NCBI GenBank assembly: GCA_937868205.1
Contig: CALMMC010000072.1
Coordinates: forward strand, 1-6,589
Direction: 5' to 3'
Length of the DNA stretch: 6,589 nucleotides
Origin: JAAZPG01 sp012797375
Lineage (GTDB): Bacteria; Acidobacteriota; Aminicenantia; Aminicenantales; UBA4085
Under the pieces are notes generated by a model, which was not told the origin of the DNA, made no database searches, and saw only the letters and a list, made by a program, of their open reading frames with translations. Positions 1 to 6,485 of the stretch are shown piece by piece. The position numbers and the translations under genes are program-made. How positions within the stretch are numbered: position 1 is the first letter of the stretch; each line of letters begins with the position of its first letter.

Positions 1-192
1 AGGATCGAGTAGTAGGCATAGCTGTTGCGAACGGCGTGTAAGTTTTCACACGTCAGGAGGCAGGTCTGACAGTACAACAGGCTTAGGTGCTGCTGATGCG
101 CGGTAAGAACTGTAGACTAGTGGTGCGTGCGTGCCAGTGAGTCGGTGTGGACGTAGCTAGTCGACGTTTGTTTGTTATTGTTTTTTTTTTTT
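1..192. other. Non-genomic read tail beyond the P5 adapter
   Basis: This stretch lies outside the end of the Illumina P5 adapter. Read on the minus strand, the adapter is followed by an A homopolymer (the 12 T of 181-192), then an A/C-rich run and then sequence with no recognisable coding pattern. That is what an Illumina read looks like when it runs past the end of a short library molecule. I find no gene, repeat or RNA here. Its composition also differs from the GC-rich genomic part. It should be trimmed and not annotated. Confidence 0.9.
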
Positions 193-262
193 AATGATAC
201 GGCGACCACCGAAATCTACACGGAGTAGATCGTCGGCAGCGTCAGATGTGTATAAGAGACAG
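193..262 (+). other. Illumina Nextera P5 / i5 / Read 1 transposon adapter
   Basis: Positions 193-221 match the P5 flow-cell sequence with one difference (A instead of G at 213). Positions 222-229 occupy the i5 index slot (GGAGTAGA). Positions 230-243 are the Nextera Read 1 overhang (TCGTCGGCAGCGTC), and 244-262 are the 19-base Tn5 mosaic end. Genomic sequence starts at 263. The index contains GGAGTA, which resembles a shifted S507 index (AAGGAGTA, from memory), but I cannot assign it. The mosaic end is library Tn5 sequence, not a resident transposon. Confidence 0.98.
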
Positions 263-1156
263 GGCGTAGACCGGCTCCAGGACGCGGCTGAAGGCTAAAT
301 CGACTTGACCCCGGGTGGCCTTGGAGACGCCGTCCTTTTTGGACTCCTCGTTCGCCTTGGCCAGGAGCTCGGGGTCGACGTGCGACACGGCGAAATGGCT
401 GGTGACGTCCAAGATGCGGAAATAAGTGGCGAAGACGTTCACCGGGTGTTTTTTATACAGATAGAGACTGGCCGATTCGACGGCCCGGTCGGCCAGGAGG
501 TACTTGTAAAAGTGGGCGGCCAGGCTGCCCTTGGGGGCGCCCGCCCCGAGATCCGGGATGCTTTCCTTCGTCCGGAGGGATTCGTAGTTTTCCCCGTGGA
601 CGAAATCGAGTTCGCCGAGCAGTTCGGGCGGATAGGTTATGGCCGCGCCCGGGGCTAAGGGATCGTCGGCGCCGGTGGCGAAGGCCGGGGAGACCATGTA
701 GCCGTTGACTTCCTCCGGGGGAAACGTGACAAACCAGTTGACCACCCCGACGTTCAGGCCGAGCTCGCCGAGGATGTTCCAGAACGCCTTCACCCGGCGG
801 GCTGATTGGGAGTAGGGAACCGTGATGTCGTTGTCCTTGATATAGGTCCAATCGACGATCCCGTGCTTGACCATGGTTTTCCCGGTGGCGATGGATGTCC
901 AGATGACCGAGGATTTCGTCGGGTTGATCGTTCTCAGGACGCCCGAGCTTCCTTCTTTCATCAACCGTTCGAAATTCGGGAGTTTTCCCCGTTTGATCAG
1001 GGGATTCATGAAATTCCAGCTCGCGCCGTCCACCCCGATGAGGATCACCCGGGGGGAGCCGGAATCCACCCCTTTTTTGCGGCAGGACGCCGAAAGGCCG
1101 AAGATTAACAACCCTGAAACCACGAGGCAAACGAGCGGATTGAGCCTTTTAAACAT
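263..1156 (-). CDS. Type I phosphodiesterase / alkaline-phosphatase superfamily lipoprotein, 3' truncated
   Basis: Only the first 298 codons are present. The frame runs into the adapter, which adds six false residues (LSLIHI) and a TGA at 242-244. Residues 1-25 look like a lipoprotein signal: KR, a hydrophobic stretch, then LSAS-C25. Serine at -3 makes this an imperfect lipobox. The mature part starts with the superfamily's first metal-binding strand, ILIGVDG (D43). The segment T80-K-S-S followed by WTSIATGK and HGI (98-100) corresponds to the nucleophile region of PF01663-like proteins; S82 or S83 is the likely nucleophile. A second metal-ligand motif is RILDVTSH (D250, H254). The last ligands, usually a C-terminal DHG, lie beyond the contig end. 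Family members cleave phosphodiester or phosphomonoester bonds outside the cytoplasm; the substrate here is unknown. The ATG at 1156 has no Shine-Dalgarno sequence, but a near-consensus promoter ends six bases upstream, suggesting a leaderless mRNA. It follows mdh on the same strand, behind a terminator, so it is probably a separate transcript. Confidence 0.85.
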
Positions 1157-1162
1157 AGAGGA

Positions 1163-1191
1163 ATGGTAATGGAGGCCGGCGCGGGTGTCAA
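1163..1191 (-). promoter_or_regulatory. Sigma70-like promoter of the phosphodiesterase lipoprotein gene
   Basis: On the minus strand, TTGACA (1191-1186, a perfect -35 box) is followed by a 17-base spacer and TACCAT (1168-1163, four of six matches to TATAAT). Standard spacing puts the transcription start at 1156, which is the A of the gene's ATG. This fits the absence of a ribosome binding site. The site is predicted from sequence only. Confidence 0.6.
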
Positions 1192-1202
1192 CCGCGGCCG
1201 GC
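1175..1202. repeat. Inverted repeat enclosing the -35 box
   Basis: The left arm GCCGGCGCGG (1175-1184) pairs with the right arm CCGCG (1192-1196) plus CCGGC (1198-1202), leaving G1197 bulged. This gives ten base pairs around a 7-base loop that contains the TGTCAA complement of the -35 hexamer. It could be an operator for the lipoprotein promoter or a chance palindrome in GC-rich DNA. No T tract follows on either strand, so it is not a terminator. Confidence 0.35.
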
Positions 1203-1213
1203 GGAGGAGGCCG

Positions 1214-1250
1214 AAAAAAAGCCGCCCCGCCGGAAAGAAGGCGGGGCGGC
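1214..1250 (-). terminator. Rho-independent terminator of mdh
   Basis: The arms 1221-1231 and 1240-1250 form a perfect 11-bp GC-only stem (GCCGCCCCGCC / GGCGGGGCGGC) with an 8-base loop. On the minus strand the stem is followed directly by seven T (1220-1214). It starts 25 bases after the mdh stop codon, the expected place for terminating mdh transcription ahead of the next minus-strand gene. Confidence 0.92.
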
Positions 1251-1274
1251 CGAACCGATTCGGGGACCGAACGC

Positions 1275-2207
1275 CTAGAGCTTGGTTTCCTCGGTGGTTT
1301 TTTTCACGCCGGCGATCGTTTTCTGAAGGAGGGCGTTTTCGTCCTCGGTCAGCTTGATTTCGTAGATCTTTTCGACGCCGTTGGCGCTGATCATCGCCGG
1401 CACTCCGATGAAAAGCCCGTTGACCCCGTATTCGCCCTGGCACAGGGCGGCGCAGGGGAGAATGCGGCGCTTGTCGCGGAGATAAGATTCGGCCATGACG
1501 ATCGCGCTCCAAGCCGGGCTGAAGAAAGCCGAGCCCTTGCCGAAGAGCTTGACGATTTCCGTCCCGGCTTCCCGGGTCCGGAGGGCCAGCCGGTCGATCT
1601 GTTCCTTGGTCGCGATTTCGGTCAAGGGAACGCCGCCGACCGTGGTCAAGCGGGGCAGGGGAACCATGTCCGGGCCGTGTCCGCCGAGAACCGTTCCGGC
1701 CACGTCGGCCACCGACACGCCGAGCTCCATGGCGATGAAGGCCCGCCACCGGGCGGTGTCCAGAGTCCCGGCCATTCCGGCGATCCGGTTGCGCGGGAAT
1801 CCGGTCAGTTTGTAGAAGGAATAAACCATCGCGTCGAGCGGATTGGTGATGATGATGCAGAAGGCGTTCGGGGCGTACTGTTTCACCCCGGCGGCCACGG
1901 TGGAGATGATCTTCAGGTTGACGGCCAGAAGATCCTCCCGGGTCATGCCCGCCTGGCGGGGCCGGCCGGCGGTGACGATGACGACATCGGCTCCGGCGAT
2001 GTCCTTGTAGTCGGACGTTCCCGTGATAAAGGCATCGTAGTTGCCGTGAGGGGCCATTTCCATGAGGTCGAGAGCTTTGCCCTTGGCCGGATTTTCAAAC
2101 TCGGGAATATCGAGGATGACGATGTCTCCGAGTTCCTTCTGAGCGGCGATCATCGCCAGGATTTGTCCGATCTGGCCGCCGCCGATCAGGGCGATCTTCT
2201 TGCGCAT
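1275..2207 (-). CDS. mdh: NAD-dependent malate dehydrogenase, LDH-like type
   Basis: This complete 310-residue protein is the usual length for the family. It interconverts malate and oxaloacetate with NAD(H) in the cytoplasm as part of the TCA cycle. The Rossmann motif GGGQIG is at 9-14. D33, at the end of the second strand, predicts NAD rather than NADP. The substrate loop GRPRQAGMTRED carries R84 and R90; arginine at 84, where lactate dehydrogenases have glutamine, points to oxaloacetate/malate specificity. N122, D150, R153 and H177 are the conserved catalytic and substrate residues. Two changes from the common family sequence as I remember it are W154 in the DTARWR segment (usually F) and PD after GGHG (usually DT). 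A strong AGGAAGGAG-type ribosome binding site (about 2213-2222) precedes the ATG by about six bases and supports this start. The gene is read away from the nucleotidase unit from a divergent promoter region and ends at a strong terminator. Confidence 0.96.
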   Translation of the reverse strand: MRKKIALIGGGQIGQILAMIAAQKELGDIVILDIPEFENPAKGKALDLMEMAPHGNYDAFITGTSDYKDIAGADVVIVTAGRPRQAGMTREDLLAVNLKIISTVAAGVKQYAPNAFCIIITNPLDAMVYSFYKLTGFPRNRIAGMAGTLDTARWRAFIAMELGVSVADVAGTVLGGHGPDMVPLPRLTTVGGVPLTEIATKEQIDRLALRTREAGTEIVKLFGKGSAFFSPAWSAIVMAESYLRDKRRILPCAALCQGEYGVNGLFIGVPAMISANGVEKIYEIKLTEDENALLQKTIAGVKKTTEETKL

Positions 2208-2231
2208 AACGTCTCTCCTTCCTGATATTTT

Positions 2232-2256
2232 GATTCCCGGGTTTCAGCCCGGAATC
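2232..2256. promoter_or_regulatory. Hairpin in the predicted mdh leader
   Basis: GATTCC (2232-2237) and GGG (2239-2241) pair with CCC (2248-2250) and GGAATC (2251-2256). The result is nine base pairs with one bulged C (2238) and a 6-base loop. On the minus strand it sits about ten bases upstream of the mdh Shine-Dalgarno, inside the leader predicted from the upstream promoter. No T tract follows, so it is not a terminator. It may affect message stability or ribosome access, or be a protein-binding palindrome. The function is unknown. Confidence 0.4.
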
Positions 2257-2304
2257 GCATCCGTGTCTGCTTCATCGGCCGCGATAGTGAAATCGGGATG
2301 GGGG

Positions 2305-2333
2305 AGTTTACCCCGATTCGCCGAAAAACACAA
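2305..2333 (-). promoter_or_regulatory. Candidate mdh promoter
   Basis: On the minus strand, TTGTGT (2333-2328) is followed by 17 bases and TAAACT (2310-2305). The -35 match is weak (three of six). The predicted start near 2298 gives mdh a leader of about 90 bases, which contains the hairpin at 2232-2256. The spacing and the reuse of TAAACT at two other genes in this window support it. It is untested. Confidence 0.45.
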
Positions 2334-2352
2334 CCGCTTCTCCGGCTTCAGG

Positions 2353-2382
2353 TTGCCGCCGACCCCGGTCATCGGTTAAACT
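2353..2382 (+). promoter_or_regulatory. Candidate promoter of the beta-grasp / 5'-nucleotidase unit
   Basis: TTGCCG (2353-2358) is followed by 18 bases and TAAACT (2377-2382). The predicted start near 2389 gives a leader of about 28 bases containing AAGAAGG (2401-2407), a reasonable ribosome binding site nine bases before the ATG at 2417. It lies back to back with the candidate mdh promoter, with only about 20 bases between the two -35 boxes, so one regulator could act on both. Confidence 0.45.
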
Positions 2383-2416
2383 GAAATTTCAAAAGAACGA
2401 AAGAAGGTGCGCGCTC

Positions 2417-2632
2417 ATGATCATCAAGGTGAACGGCCGGACGATCGAGCTCTTCGCCGGGGCCAGTGTCGGGGACGCAATCCGGCGCCATTCCCGGGAG
2501 GCTTGGCGGAACGTCCGGGGAAAACGGGCCTTCGTTTTCGACGCCTGGGGGAACGAAATCGCCCTGGACGGCGCGCTTTCCGAGGGCGACGAGATCTTCG
2601 TTCGTTCCTCCGGCGCCGGGGAGAGATCCTGA
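2417..2632 (+). CDS. Small beta-grasp (ThiS/TGS-like) protein of unknown role
   Basis: A 71-residue protein with no signal peptide, transmembrane segment or cysteine. Its pattern fits a ubiquitin-like beta-grasp fold. Two short strands flank a turn (IIKVNGRTIELFAGA, 2-16). A helix follows (VGDAIRRHSREAWRNV, 18-33), then further strands (AFVFDAWGNEIALDGALSEG, 38-57, and DEIFVR, 58-63). The NG turn, the A-G-A-S-V helix start and the LDGALSEGD ending recall ThiS, MoaD and TGS domains. It lacks the C-terminal Gly-Gly needed for a sulfur carrier and cysteines for an Fe-S cluster, so neither of those roles is likely. A ribosome binding site at 2401-2407 supports the start. Its stop codon overlaps the nucleotidase ATG by one base (TGATG), implying translational coupling. 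It may be a binding or regulatory partner, but no function can be assigned. The fold assignment is an inference from pattern, not from a search. Confidence 0.7.
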   Translation: MIIKVNGRTIELFAGASVGDAIRRHSREAWRNVRGKRAFVFDAWGNEIALDGALSEGDEIFVRSSGAGERS

Positions 2633-4101
2633 TGAAGAGGATGATCCGCCTCGTTCCGGCGGCCGGGCTGGTCCTGGCCGGAATCCTGGCGTCCGGAAGC
2701 GGCTCCCCGGCCGCGGCGGAGATTCCACCTTCCGGGGAAACACGGATCGTCATTTTCCACTCCAACGACGTCCACGGCAAAATCGAAAATTTCGCCAAAG
2801 TGGCCGCGATCCTGAAGAAGGAGCGGGCAAGCGGGGCCGAGGTGTTCTACCTGTGCGCCGGGGACAACTTCACCGGCAATCCGGTCGTCGACCGGTTCGA
2901 GCCGAAGGGCGAGCCCGTCCTGGAAATCTACAACCGCCTCGGACTCGACGCCCTCTGCCTGGGAAACCACGAGTTCGATTACGGGCTGGATGTCCTGGAG
3001 AGCTTCACCGCCCGGGCCCGCTTCCCGGTCGTTTGCGCCAATGCCCGCGACGATTCGGGCGTCTTGCCGCACCTGCGGTCCTCGGTCGTTCTCACCGGCC
3101 GGAAAGGGACGAAGATCGTCCTCTTCGGCCTGATTCAGATTGAAGCCGGGAACGGCCTTCCCTCGACCTTGCCCGAACGGGTTGCGGGCCTGCGGTTCGA
3201 GGAACCGTTCCTCAAGGCCTCGGAATTAAAGGATCTGCGCGGAGACGCCCCGCTGTTCATCGGGCTGACCCACCTCGGCCTGGGCCAGGACCGGAAGCTG
3301 GCCGAGCAAATGCCCGGCCTGGACGCCATCATCGGCGGACACTCCCATACCAGGGTGGATCCGGCCGCGACCGTTAACGGCGTGCTGGTCGCCCAAGCGG
3401 GGAGCGACAACCGGTTCCTGGGCCGGGTGGACCTGGTCCTTCGGGACGGGCGGGTGGCGGAGAAAAAAGGCTGCCTGATCGACCTCGACCGGGAAAAGAA
3501 AGAGGACCGCGAAATCAAGCGCCTGATCGAGGAATTCAACGAGAATCCGGCCTTGGCCCGAGTCCTCGCCTCGGCCCCCTTCGACATCACGGGCAAGGAG
3601 GCCTTGGGCAGCCTGATGACCGACGCCTGGCGCCGCGAGCTCGGCCTGGACATCGCCTTCCAAAACAACGGCGGCATCCGGCTCCGCCGCCTGAGCCGGA
3701 AAATCACGGTCAAAGACGTCTACGCCCTTGATCCTTTCGAAAACCAGGTCGTGGTCATGATCATGACGACCGACGAGATCCGCAACCTGATCCGGATCTC
3801 GTTCGAAAAGGGGGAGGGCATCGACCTCCAGGTTTCGGGTCTCGTCTACACGGTGCGCATCGACGCCGAGCGGCGCGTTCAGGACGTCCAGCTCATCGGC
3901 CAGGACGGCCGGCCCCTCCAAGAAGACCGGACATACAAGGTCGGTTTTTCCAGCTACATCCCCAGCGCTTATGATTTCGCCCACCGCGATCCCGGCAAGT
4001 CGCTCGGGATCACCACGGCCGACGCCCTGATCAACTATCTCGAAAAGCGTCCCCGTCTCTCCGGCTACCAGAACGTCCAAAGAGCCCGCATCCGGCATTG
4101 A
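2632..4101 (+). CDS. Exported 5'-nucleotidase / metallophosphoesterase (UshA/CD73-like)
   Basis: A complete 489-residue protein. It hydrolyses phosphate from nucleotides, or phosphoanhydride bonds in nucleotide derivatives, most likely in the periplasm or at the cell surface. Residues 1-29 form a signal peptide (KR, hydrophobic stretch, SPAAA-E cleavage-like site). There is no lipobox cysteine. The N-terminal metallophosphatase domain (about 38-290) has all metal motifs: NDVHG (D46, H48), GDNFTG (D78), GNHEFD (N112, H113), THLG (H214) and GGHSHT (H237, H239). The C-terminal 5'-nucleotidase domain (about 310-489) has QNNGGIR (344-350) for substrate binding. Where most relatives have a GGDG(Y/F) segment, this protein reads GFSSYIPSAYDF (ending F449), so its substrate preference may differ. 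An upstream in-frame ATG at 2407 exists. The start at 2632 was chosen because it yields the signal peptide and overlaps the previous stop, whereas the longer reading runs through the upstream gene in another frame. Confidence 0.93.
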   Translation: MKRMIRLVPAAGLVLAGILASGSGSPAAAEIPPSGETRIVIFHSNDVHGKIENFAKVAAILKKERASGAEVFYLCAGDNFTGNPVVDRFEPKGEPVLEIYNRLGLDALCLGNHEFDYGLDVLESFTARARFPVVCANARDDSGVLPHLRSSVVLTGRKGTKIVLFGLIQIEAGNGLPSTLPERVAGLRFEEPFLKASELKDLRGDAPLFIGLTHLGLGQDRKLAEQMPGLDAIIGGHSHTRVDPAATVNGVLVAQAGSDNRFLGRVDLVLRDGRVAEKKGCLIDLDREKKEDREIKRLIEEFNENPALARVLASAPFDITGKEALGSLMTDAWRRELGLDIAFQNNGGIRLRRLSRKITVKDVYALDPFENQVVVMIMTTDEIRNLIRISFEKGEGIDLQVSGLVYTVRIDAERRVQDVQLIGQDGRPLQEDRTYKVGFSSYIPSAYDFAHRDPGKSLGITTADALINYLEKRPRLSGYQNVQRARIRH

Positions 4102-4109
4102 GCCGCCGA

Positions 4110-4148
4110 ATCCGGGACCGGCTCCCTCTCTCGGGAGACCGTTCGGAT
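4110..4148 (+). terminator. Imperfect hairpin after the 5'-nucleotidase gene, possible transcript end
   Basis: The outer arms ATCCG/CGGAT and the inner arms CTCCC/GGGAG fold around a TCTCT loop, with several bulges and mismatches between them. The hairpin begins nine bases after the nucleotidase stop codon. No T tract follows, so it is not a classic intrinsic terminator. It may protect an mRNA 3' end or have no role. Confidence 0.3.
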
Positions 4149-4162
4149 CTAGAACGAAGGGC

Positions 4163-4189
4163 GGCGTTCGCTTGATCATGGAGAACGCC
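4163..4189. repeat. Perfect 7-bp inverted repeat
   Basis: GGCGTTC (4163-4169) and GAACGCC (4183-4189) are perfect complements around a 13-base loop. No T tract follows on either strand. It could be a second mRNA 3'-end structure after the nucleotidase gene, or chance. Confidence 0.3.
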
Positions 4190-4373
4190 GGGAAAAGAGC
4201 TTGATGAAAGGAAAGAGGACGGCCGTCCGCCCGGAGGAAAGGCCGCCGACCAACAGAACGCGGCGTTTGAGACGGACGGAGGGTCCCGGCGAGACCTCTC
4301 CCGGCCTAGGCTTCGGAGCGACCGCCGGAACGAAAAGAAAAGCGCCGCCGATCATTGGGAACATTTCAATGAC

Positions 4374-4404
4374 TTGACCGCCGCCCCCGTTCCTCGAGTA
4401 AACT
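4374..4404 (+). promoter_or_regulatory. Candidate acnB promoter
   Basis: TTGACC (4374-4379, five of six matches to the -35 consensus) is followed by 19 bases and TAAACT (4399-4404); shifting to GTAAAC gives an 18-base spacer. The spacing is long. TAAACT is also the -10 candidate for mdh and for the beta-grasp/nucleotidase unit. The predicted start near 4411 gives acnB a leader of about 56 bases. Confidence 0.45.
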
Positions 4405-4416
4405 AGAAGAATCCGA

Positions 4417-4435
4417 ATCCGCCTTCGGAGCGGAT
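4417..4435 (+). promoter_or_regulatory. Small hairpin in the predicted acnB leader
   Basis: ATCCGC (4417-4422) pairs with GCGGAT (4430-4435) around a 7-base loop. It lies just inside the predicted acnB 5' leader, 17 bases before the Shine-Dalgarno. It is short and could be chance. A role in expression is only a possibility. Confidence 0.25.
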
Positions 4436-4466
4436 CGATTCATTACGTCCGCAAGGAGCCGCCGCG

Positions 4467-6485
4467 ATGTTGGATCATTATTTCAAGCACGCCGACGAAC
4501 GCCGGGCCCTGGGCATTCCGCCCCTGCCGCTGAATCCGGAGGATACGGCCGAAGTCTGCCGTCTGCTCGAAGCCCCGCCGACCGGCGAGGCCGACCGGCT
4601 TCTCTCCCTTCTCCGGGACCGCGTTTCGCCGGGCGTCGATCCCTCGGCCGGAGTCAAGGCGGCCTGGCTGGCCGACGTCGCCCGCGGCCGGAAGACCTCG
4701 CCCGTCGTTCCGCCCGAACAAGCCGTTTTTCTCCTGGGGACGATGATCGGCGGCTACAATGTCGGTCCGCTCGTCGAATTTCTCGGAGTTCCCGCCCTGG
4801 CCCAAACCGCGGCCGAAGCCTTGAAGGGGACGATTCTCGTTTACGCGGCGTTCGATCGAGTCGCCGCCCTGGCCGCGACGAATCCGGCGGCCGCCGGCGT
4901 CTTGAAATCCTGGGCCGAAGGCGAATGGTTTCTCCGCCGCCCCGCCTTCCCCAAGTCCCTGACCCTGACGGTCTACAAGGTGGACGGGGAAATCAACACC
5001 GACGATTTTTCCCCGGCCAAGCAGGCCGCCACGAGACCGGACATCCCGCTCCACGCCCTGGCCATGGGCGGGACGCGGTTTCCGGACGGCGCGGCCGCCA
5101 TCGCCCGATTCCGGGCTGAAAACAAGCGGGTGGCCTTCGTCGGTGACGTCGTCGGCACGGGCTCGTCGCGCAAGTCCGCCTGCAACTCGGTCATGTGGCA
5201 TATCGGGGAGGACATTCCCTTCGTTCCCAACAAGCGCCGCGGCGGCGTCGTCCTCGGAGGCTTGATCGCCCCGATCTTCTTCAACACCACCGAGGATTCC
5301 GGCGGCCTGCCGATCCAGAACGTCGACGTCACGAGGATGAACACCGGCGAGTCGATCGTCCTCGATCTTGAAAAGGGGACGATCATGTCGGCCGCCGGCG
5401 CCCTTCTCTCGACCTTCGAGCTCAAGCCGGCGACGATCAAGGACGAGTTCCGGGCGGGCGGCCGTCTTAACTTGATCATCGGCCGGGCCTTGACCCAGAA
5501 AGCGCGGGCGGCCCTTCGCCTCCCCGAGGCGCCGTTCTTTATCCCGGTCCGCAATCCCGAGGCGAAAAAGGGACAGCCGTTCTCTCAAGCCCAGAAGATC
5601 GTCGGCCGGGCTTGCGGCGTGGACGGCATGCTCCCGGGTTCGGCGTGCGAGCCGAAAATGACGACCGTCGGCTCCCAGGACACGACCGGCCCCATGACCG
5701 CCGACGAGCTGAAGGAGCTCGCCTGCCTGGAATTCCAAACCGACCTTTTCATGCAGTCGTTCTGCCACACGGCGGCTTATCCGAAGCCGGCCGACGTCAA
5801 GATGCACCGGTTCCTGCCCGGCTTCATCACCGAGCGGAAAGGCGTTTCGCTGCGGCCGGGCGACGGCGTGATCCATTCCTGGCTCAACCGTCTTCTGCTG
5901 CCGGACACGATGGGAACGGGCGGCGATTCCCACACCCGCTTCCCGATCGGCTTGAGCTTTCCGGCCGGTTCGGGGCTCGTGGCGTTCGCCGGAGCCCTCG
6001 GCTTCATGCCCCTTGACATGCCCGAGTCCGTCCTGGTCCGCTTCAAGGGGAAGCTCAATCCCGGCTTGACGCTGCGGGACGCGGTCAACGCCATTCCGTA
6101 CTTCGCCATCCGGCGGGGGCTGCTCACCGTCGCCAAGAAAGGAAAGGTCAACGTCTTCAACGGCCGGATCCTGGAGATGGAAGGGCTGCCGGATCTGACC
6201 GTCGACCAGGCTTATGAGCTGACGGACGCCTCGGCCGAACGGTCGGCGGCCGGGGCGGTCATCGCCTTGTCCCGGGACCAAGTGGCCCGGAACCTGCGGA
6301 GCAACATCGCCCTGATGACCAAGATGATCGAACAAGGCTACGGACACGCCGAAACCCTCCGGCGGCGGATCGCCGCGGTCGAGGCCTGGCTGGTCGAGCC
6401 GGCGCTGATCGAGCGGGATGAGAAGGCCGTCGACGGCGGAGCGTACGCGGCCGTCCTCGAGATTGACTTGGCCGCTATCCCCGAG
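4467..6485 (+). CDS. acnB: Aconitate hydratase B (AcnB), 3' truncated by contig end
   Basis: This is a TCA-cycle enzyme that isomerises citrate and isocitrate through cis-aconitate; AcnB enzymes often also dehydrate 2-methylisocitrate. The 673 codons present follow E. coli AcnB (865 residues) closely from memory. Residues 1 to about 150 form the AcnB-specific HEAT-like domain, with GTMIGGYN at 91-98. From W154 comes the swivel domain, with TDDFSP (178-183) and GSSRKS (232-237). The catalytic part includes SQDTTGP (403-409), CHTAAYPKP (from C433) and GGDSHTRF (485-492), then MPLDMPES and TDASAERSAAG. The [4Fe-4S] ligand motifs (GSCMTN and GCSLCMGN in E. coli) lie past the cut, so their absence is not evidence of a broken gene. 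The frame stays open through the adapter to the window end, adding about 34 false residues. The start has AAGGAG (4453-4458) eight bases upstream and the typical ML-x-x-Y-x-x-H opening. It is transcribed rightward, probably on its own. Confidence 0.96.

Larger units (their letters stand above)
4102..4466. other. Intergenic region between the 5'-nucleotidase and acnB genes
   Basis: These 365 bases hold no convincing gene or tRNA. Three hairpins and a candidate acnB promoter in it are listed separately. A 57-codon plus-strand frame (4204-4377) and a 62-codon minus-strand frame (4176-4364) are open. The first is very rich in K/R/P/T, the second resembles no family I know, and neither has a good ribosome binding site, so I do not call them. 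The acnB ribosome binding site AAGGAG is at 4453-4458. Confidence 0.7.

Noticed and set aside
244..262. Tn5 mosaic end, here and at 6486-6504, suggesting a composite transposon around the whole region
   Set aside because: Each copy is joined to Nextera overhang, index slot and P5 or P7 sequence, and no transposase or IS50 sequence is present. They are library adapters.
263..1156. Genuine C-terminal truncation (pseudogene) of the phosphodiesterase, and likewise of acnB at 6485
   Set aside because: In both cases the break coincides exactly with the first base of the adapter mosaic end, so the truncation belongs to the assembly.
1105..1749. Long frames antisense to or out of frame with mdh, including a 346-codon plus-strand frame at 1185-2225
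   Set aside because: They overlap a complete, well-supported malate dehydrogenase and show no family motifs.
2407..2631. N-terminal extension of the 5'-nucleotidase from the ATG at 2407
   Set aside because: The extension is R/G/P-rich, lies out of frame over the beta-grasp gene and would bury the signal peptide. The ATG at 2632 is coupled to the preceding stop.
2417..2632. Thiamine or molybdopterin sulfur-carrier function for the beta-grasp protein
   Set aside because: The protein ends GAGERS, with no terminal Gly-Gly, and no thiF, moeB, thiG or moaE neighbour is present.
4176..4377. Small frames of 57 (plus, 4204-4377) and 62 (minus, 4176-4364) codons in the nucleotidase-acnB gap
   Set aside because: Neither has a good ribosome binding site or recognisable motif. 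The plus frame ends on the predicted acnB -35 box, and both look like open frames expected in GC-rich intergenic DNA.
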